Source: Candidatus Halomonas stercoripullorum
GTDB lineage: Bacteria; Pseudomonadota; Gammaproteobacteria; Pseudomonadales; Halomonadaceae
Length of the DNA: 10,781 nt
Reading direction: 5' to 3'
Assembly: GCA_019114645.1 (NCBI GenBank)
Contig: DXFC01000107.1
Span: 1 to 10,781, forward strand
A program made the position numbers and the translations under genes. Under the pieces are notes generated by a model. The model was given only the letters and a program-made list of their open reading frames with translations. It ran no database searches and had not been told where the DNA came from. Shown here piece after piece: positions 7,436-10,781 of this stretch. Positions within the stretch are counted from its first letter, which is position 1; each line of letters begins with the position of its first letter.

Positions 7436-8782
7436 TTAGAGGATCATCGCTGCTATCCAGCCAAAAATGATCAGCGGGATATTGTAGTGCACAAAAGTGG
7501 GAACTACGGTGCCCCAAATGTGATCATGTTGACCGTCGGCATTGAGTCCTGCAGTTGGTCCCAACGTTGAGTCGGAGGCCGGCGAGCCGGCATCGCCAAG
7601 GGCAGCGGCGGTTCCGATCAAAGCAATGGTTGCCATGGGCGAGAAGCCGAAGCTCAAGGCCAGGGGAACATAGAGAGCGGCGATGATGGGAATCGTGGAG
7701 AACGATGAACCGATGCCCATGGTAATGAAGAGCCCTACCAGCAACATGATCAGCGCCGCCAAGCCCTTGTTGTCCCCAATCAACTCCGTTGAGCTTTCCA
7801 CCAGTGCCGGCACTTCGCCAGTTGCCTGCATGACGCCGGCAAATCCTGCCGCACTAATCATGATAAAGGCGACTAGCGCCATCATGCGCATACCTTCGGT
7901 GAAGATATCGTCCTGTTCATGCCAGCGGAATACCCCGCTCACGGATAGCAAGGCGAAGCCAAACAGGCCGCCCATTACCATCGAGCCGGAGAGAAGCTGA
8001 ATCGTGACGGTGCCGATCAGTGCGGCGACAAGTACCACTATCTGCCACGGCGCAAGATGTCGTGCCGCTTCGGCAGGCGTTTCTTCACCGCGGGACAGGT
8101 CGATATCCTGGTAGTCGCGGGGCTTGCGATAGCTGAACAGCACCGCCACGGCGAGACCGACCAGCATGCCGGCAATAGGAATCAGCATGGCCAGAGGTAC
8201 CATGCCGCGGGTGACCTCCAGGCCGAGCGCGGCACCGCTCTCATTGATATTGGCGAGCAGAATGTCATTGAGAAAAATCGACCCAAAGCCTACCGGCAAC
8301 AGCATGTAAGGAGCGGTAATGCCGAAGGTGATGACACAGGCGGCGGCACGACGGTCCAGACGCAAGTGGTTCATTAGCTTCAATAGGGGAGGGACCAGGA
8401 CCGGAATAAAGGCAATATGAACCGGAACCAGGTTTTGCGAGCTGATGGCTGCAGCAAGCAGCGCACCCAGTAGAGTAAAGATGATCCAGCGTCGGCTCTT
8501 GGGCTGGTCAGCCAGGTGTAGTCCGTGTATTGCCCGGTCGGCCAGCAATTCAGTAACGCCGGAGCGTGACAGGGCGACGGCGAAGGCGCCGAGCACGGCG
8601 TAGGAGAGAGCAATGGTAGCACCGTTACCCAACCCCTCGTTGAAAGCATCAAGGATGTCGCTGAGTGGCATGCCGGCTACCATGCCTCCAACGAGGCTGG
8701 CAATGATCAAGGCAAACACGACGGATATGCGCGCAAGACTCAAGGTGACCATCACCAGGATGGCCAAGACAATGGCATTCAT
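7436..8782 (-). CDS. Na+/H+ antiporter family permease (YuiF-like, COG2056 type)
   Basis: This 448-residue, very hydrophobic inner-membrane protein has about 10-12 predicted membrane segments and only one sizeable polar loop (about 225-250, with RKPRDYQDIDLSRGEETP). The conserved C-terminal block GDAGSPASDSTLGPTAGLN (396-414), followed by DGQHDHIW and a VPTF-HYNIP segment, is characteristic of the antiporter-like family that includes Bacillus YuiF. The N-terminal helices match the Na_H_antiport-type N-terminal domain. Members are annotated as Na+/H+ antiporters or amino-acid (histidine) permeases, and the substrate cannot be read from sequence. The ATG at 8782 has AAGAG 6 bases upstream. It is a single-gene unit convergent with the RutR-like regulator, with its own promoter at 8864-8892. 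Involvement in purine uptake is possible but unsupported, since no RutR-like site precedes it. Confidence 0.85.
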   Translation of the reverse strand: MNAIVLAILVMVTLSLARISVVFALIIASLVGGMVAGMPLSDILDAFNEGLGNGATIALSYAVLGAFAVALSRSGVTELLADRAIHGLHLADQPKSRRWIIFTLLGALLAAAISSQNLVPVHIAFIPVLVPPLLKLMNHLRLDRRAAACVITFGITAPYMLLPVGFGSIFLNDILLANINESGAALGLEVTRGMVPLAMLIPIAGMLVGLAVAVLFSYRKPRDYQDIDLSRGEETPAEAARHLAPWQIVVLVAALIGTVTIQLLSGSMVMGGLFGFALLSVSGVFRWHEQDDIFTEGMRMMALVAFIMISAAGFAGVMQATGEVPALVESSTELIGDNKGLAALIMLLVGLFITMGIGSSFSTIPIIAALYVPLALSFGFSPMATIALIGTAAALGDAGSPASDSTLGPTAGLNADGQHDHIWGTVVPTFVHYNIPLIIFGWIAAMIL

Positions 8783-8834
8783 TTACGGCTCTTGGTCTGA
8801 AGTGTGATCTTTTCCTGCCTGTAAGCAGATGAAA

Positions 8835-8857
8835 GCCCCAGTGAGACTCACTGGGGC
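8835..8857. promoter_or_regulatory. Perfect 23-bp palindrome at the antiporter transcription start
   Basis: Arms GCCCCAGTGAG and CTCACTGGGGC surround a single central base. The palindrome begins at the predicted +1 of the antiporter promoter (-10 at 8869-8864) and ends 52 bp before its ATG. It could be a repressor operator, or in RNA a 5'-terminal hairpin (9-bp stem, 5-base loop) that stabilises or attenuates the transcript. On the minus strand TTTC follows, which is too weak for a clear terminator. It does not resemble the RutR-like sites. Confidence 0.55.
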
Positions 8858-8863
8858 AGGGTT

Positions 8864-8892
8864 ATCATACCTTGGTCCAGAGCCCGGGTCAG
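8864..8892 (-). promoter_or_regulatory. Probable sigma-70 promoter of the antiporter gene
   Basis: On the minus strand CTGACC (8892-8887, 4 of 6) and TATGAT (8869-8864, 5 of 6) are separated by exactly 17 bases. Transcription would begin near 8857, at the edge of the perfect palindrome, giving a leader of about 75 nt. The rest of the 244-bp divergent gap (8893-9026) shows no clear promoter for the plus-strand methyltransferase gene. Confidence 0.5.
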
Positions 8893-9026
8893 GCGTCAAT
8901 TTGAAATGAGGAAGAGACGTCGACAAGTAGGTAGCTTGCGAAAAGCGCAAAATCGCGGGAGTCTCGTCTTGTGCGGCGTCCGACCATGCTGGGCGCCTTG
9001 GTCTGGACAAGCTTAAGGATATACAT

Positions 9027-9626
9027 ATGGCACGTCGCATGGAGAGCCCGGCGGCGGCTCGCAATCGTCAGCCTATCCTGGATGTATTACGTAGCGTATT
9101 GCCTGAGCAGGCGAACGTATTGGAAGTGGCGAGTGGTAGTGGTGAACATGCAGTGCACTGTACTGCGGCCATGCCGGGCTGGGAATGGCAACCCAGTGAT
9201 CCTAACGCTGCAGCGCGTGAGTCGATTTCCGCCTGGCGTGAGCAGGCGGGTCTCGTCAATTTGCGTGAACCGCTACCGCTCGATGTAACCAGCATCTGGC
9301 CGGCCGGCCCCTTTGATGCGGTGGTGGCGATCAATCTGATACATATTTCACCCTGGGAAGTGACCGAAGCCCTCATGGATCAATCGGCACAGCGGCTGCG
9401 ACAAGGTGGAGTACTCTTTCTCTATGGCCCGTATCGCCGTAACGGCAAGCACACGGCAGCGAGCAATGCCGCCTTCGATGCCGATCTCAAGGCCCGCGAT
9501 CCCCGCTGGGGAGTGCGCGACCTCGAGCGCGTCGTGGATGAAGCACAGCCACATGGTTTCATGCTTGAGCGGGCCGTTGAGATGCCAGCCAACAATCTCA
9601 GCGTGGTGTTACGCCGTCATCAGTAA
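9027..9626 (+). CDS. DUF938 SAM-dependent methyltransferase
   Basis: This 199-residue cytoplasmic protein belongs to the DUF938 class I methyltransferase family (related to eukaryotic METTL26). Visible blocks are SPAAARNRQPILDVL (7-21), SAM-binding motif I VLEVASGSGEH (31-41), WQPSDPN (54-60), INLIHISPWE (102-111), LYGPYRRNGKHTA (132-144), DPRWGVRDLE (157-166) and the C-terminal EMPANNLS (185-192). Length and order are typical and complete. The methyl acceptor of the family is not established, so no function beyond methyl transfer is offered. The ATG at 9027 has a strong Shine-Dalgarno (AAGGA, 9015-9019) at good spacing. It is a single-gene unit whose last 29 bp overlap the 3' end of the convergent lipoprotein gene. 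It has no evident link to the purine cluster. Confidence 0.93.
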   Translation: MARRMESPAAARNRQPILDVLRSVLPEQANVLEVASGSGEHAVHCTAAMPGWEWQPSDPNAAARESISAWREQAGLVNLREPLPLDVTSIWPAGPFDAVVAINLIHISPWEVTEALMDQSAQRLRQGGVLFLYGPYRRNGKHTAASNAAFDADLKARDPRWGVRDLERVVDEAQPHGFMLERAVEMPANNLSVVLRRHQ

Positions 9627-9873
9627 TTGAGTCGTCATCACGAATTGGATCGCCATCACTGATGGGATCGTTTCGTTCCGGCTCGACCTGGCCCGGAATG
9701 CGATAGCGCACTCCCTCAGCCTGACGATCTTCTTCGTAGCGCCGGGTCTCCTCCTCGGCGGGCACGCCCCAGAGCGTTTCTTGACTGCCGTCTTCATAGG
9801 TGTAGGTAGTGCAGCCTGCGAGCAGAGCAAGGCCAAGGGGAAGGAGGGCGGAGCGCAGCAGCATGGAGGTCAC
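9598..9873 (-). CDS. Small lipoprotein with acidic tail, function unknown
   Basis: This 91-residue protein has a lipoprotein signal peptide: a charged start, the hydrophobic run LLPLGLALL, and the lipobox LAGC with acylated C21. There is no Asp after the Cys (CTT), so outer-membrane sorting is expected in a proteobacterium. The mature part is short, hydrophilic and rich in Glu, Arg and Asp, with YTYEDGSQETLWG near its start. It ends in loose acidic repeats (SDGDPI, RDDDSI, TDDG). The start is probably GTG at 9873, which has AGGGA 8 bases upstream; the alternative ATG at 9864 has no Shine-Dalgarno and would place the Cys at 18. The gene overlaps the convergent DUF938 gene by 29 bp. It follows the TRAP permease gene by 78 bp on the same strand and could be co-transcribed, as no clear terminator lies between. 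I do not recognise a named family. Confidence 0.75.
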   Translation of the reverse strand: MTSMLLRSALLPLGLALLAGCTTYTYEDGSQETLWGVPAEEETRRYEEDRQAEGVRYRIPGQVEPERNDPISDGDPIRDDDSITDDGVTPR

Positions 9874-9951
9874 GTGATAAGTCCCTGCAGTGGATGGGTC
9901 GTGCAGTAAGCCTGAGGCCGAGTTGCGGGAGCGTCAAGAAAATAAGCCGCC

Positions 9952-10781
9952 TCACCCCGACCAGCCCAGTAGAATCGGCACATAGACCACCAGCAGCAGC
10001 ACAATGATCAGGCCCAGCAGATAGGGCAGGATAGCGCGCGTAATGCGTTCCAGTGGCAGTTGCGTTACCGATGAGGCGACGTAAAGGTTGATTGCCACTG
10101 GCGGAGTGATCATGCCGATGGCGAGGCCTACCACGATGATGATGCCGAAGTGAATTGGGTCGATGCCGAGCTGGCTCACCAGTGGCAGTAACACCGGCGT
10201 AAGGATGATCAGGGCGCTGGCCGTTTCGATAAAGACACCGGTGAGCAGGATGACCATCACGACCAAGAGCATGATGACGTAGGGATTGGTCGAGAGGGAT
10301 AGGACTGTCTGGGCAATAGCCCCGGGCACCTGCCAACTGGAGAGCGTCCAGCTCAGCACCGCCGAGGTGGCGATGACCAGCATGATCACCGCCGTGGTAA
10401 TCGCTGAGCGGATCAGAATGCGGTAGATGTCGGCCGGGGTAAGGTCACGATAGACGAACAACGCAACGAGCAGGGCATAATTGACTGCCACTACCGCCGC
10501 TTCGCTCGGCGTAAAGATGCCCGAAAAGATACCGCCGAGAATGATCACCGGGGTCATCAGACCCCAGCTGGCGCTCTTGAAAGTGCGCCAGATCGTTGCC
10601 AGCGACAGCGCGGTACCGCGTGGGTAGTTGCGCCGATAGGCCTGAGTGATGGCAATCGCTGCCAGGCCAGCGCCCATCAAGATGCCCGGGACGATACCGT
10701 TGAGAAACAGCTTGGATACCGATTGCTGAGCAATGACGGCGTAGATGATCATCGGTACCGAAGGCGGGATTACAACGCCGA
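9952..10781 (-). CDS. TRAP transporter large permease, DctM type (5' end beyond window)
   Basis: These 276 codons (275 residues plus stop) are the C-terminal two thirds of the large membrane subunit of a tripartite ATP-independent periplasmic transporter, which imports organic acids using a sodium or proton gradient. The frame stays open to the window edge. The residues before the internal Met at 10752 read GVVIPPSVP, the conserved DctM motif, so 10752 is not the start. Other family signatures are GGIFSGIFTPSEAAVVAV (visible residues about 82-99), GVFIETASALIILTPVLLPL and GMITPPVAINLYVASS. The C-terminus ends in a long hydrophobic helix. The substrate would be set by the DctP-type binding protein, which is not in view; the DctQ and DctP genes are expected to the right. 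No strong terminator follows the stop at 9952. Confidence 0.93.
   Translation of the reverse strand, partial: GVVIPPSVPMIIYAVIAQQSVSKLFLNGIVPGILMGAGLAAIAITQAYRRNYPRGTALSLATIWRTFKSASWGLMTPVIILGGIFSGIFTPSEAAVVAVNYALLVALFVYRDLTPADIYRILIRSAITTAVIMLVIATSAVLSWTLSSWQVPGAIAQTVLSLSTNPYVIMLLVVMVILLTGVFIETASALIILTPVLLPLVSQLGIDPIHFGIIIVVGLAIGMITPPVAINLYVASSVTQLPLERITRAILPYLLGLIIVLLLVVYVPILLGWSG

Noticed and set aside
9015..9029. Ribosome binding region AAGGATATACATATG resembling the leader of a common expression vector
   Set aside because: The match is short, imperfect and embedded in continuous native-looking sequence on both sides; a natural A/T-rich Shine-Dalgarno spacer explains it.
9794..10336. A 180-codon minus-strand open frame
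   Set aside because: It is out of frame with, and largely covered by, the clear DctM and lipoprotein genes; its Arg/His/Pro-rich composition is that of an alternate frame.

Overview
The window looks like chromosome of a gammaproteobacterium with roughly 60% G+C. The gene content (xdhABC-guaD, a TRAP transporter, a YuiF-type antiporter, a DUF938 methyltransferase) and protein style suggest a Halomonas-like Halomonadaceae. That placement is an impression from sequence style, not a measured assignment.

Left half (1-6369, all minus strand) is a guanine/xanthine catabolic cluster. Transcription runs from right to left: xdhA (FAD and 2Fe-2S subunit), xdhB (molybdopterin subunit), xdhC (molybdenum cofactor insertion factor), guaD (guanine deaminase). 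All four genes overlap (17 bp, then 3-4 bp, then 4 bp), so they form one translationally coupled operon. Beyond guaD, the first 42 codons of a further minus-strand gene enter at the window edge. Its N-terminus matches NCS2/AzgA-type (COG2252) purine permeases. Together the genes suggest: import guanine or another purine, deaminate guanine to xanthine (GuaD), and oxidise xanthine to urate (XdhAB, matured by XdhC). No uricase or later step is present.

The regulator (6638-7324, plus strand) is divergent from xdhA and is a RutR-like TetR-family protein. A palindrome matching the recalled RutR consensus (TTGACCA-NN-TGGTCAA) lies in the divergent intergenic region. A closely related palindrome, 14 of 16 bases identical and extended to perfect 12-bp arms, lies in front of the purine permease gene, with a second degenerate copy nearby. 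This points to a two-promoter purine regulon controlled by the adjacent RutR-like protein.

Right half: a YuiF-like Na+/H+ antiporter-family permease (minus) converges on the regulator across an 11-bp-stem hairpin. Its upstream region holds a good promoter with a perfect 11+1+11 palindrome at the predicted transcription start. Next come a DUF938 SAM-dependent methyltransferase (plus), a small acidic-tailed lipoprotein (minus) overlapping it tail to tail by 29 bp, and the C-terminal two thirds of a TRAP transporter large permease (DctM type, minus) running off the right edge.

I saw no CRISPR array, tRNA, rRNA, insertion sequence or prophage. Most of the window is ordinary metabolism. The most informative signals are the hidden permease start and the matched operator sites.
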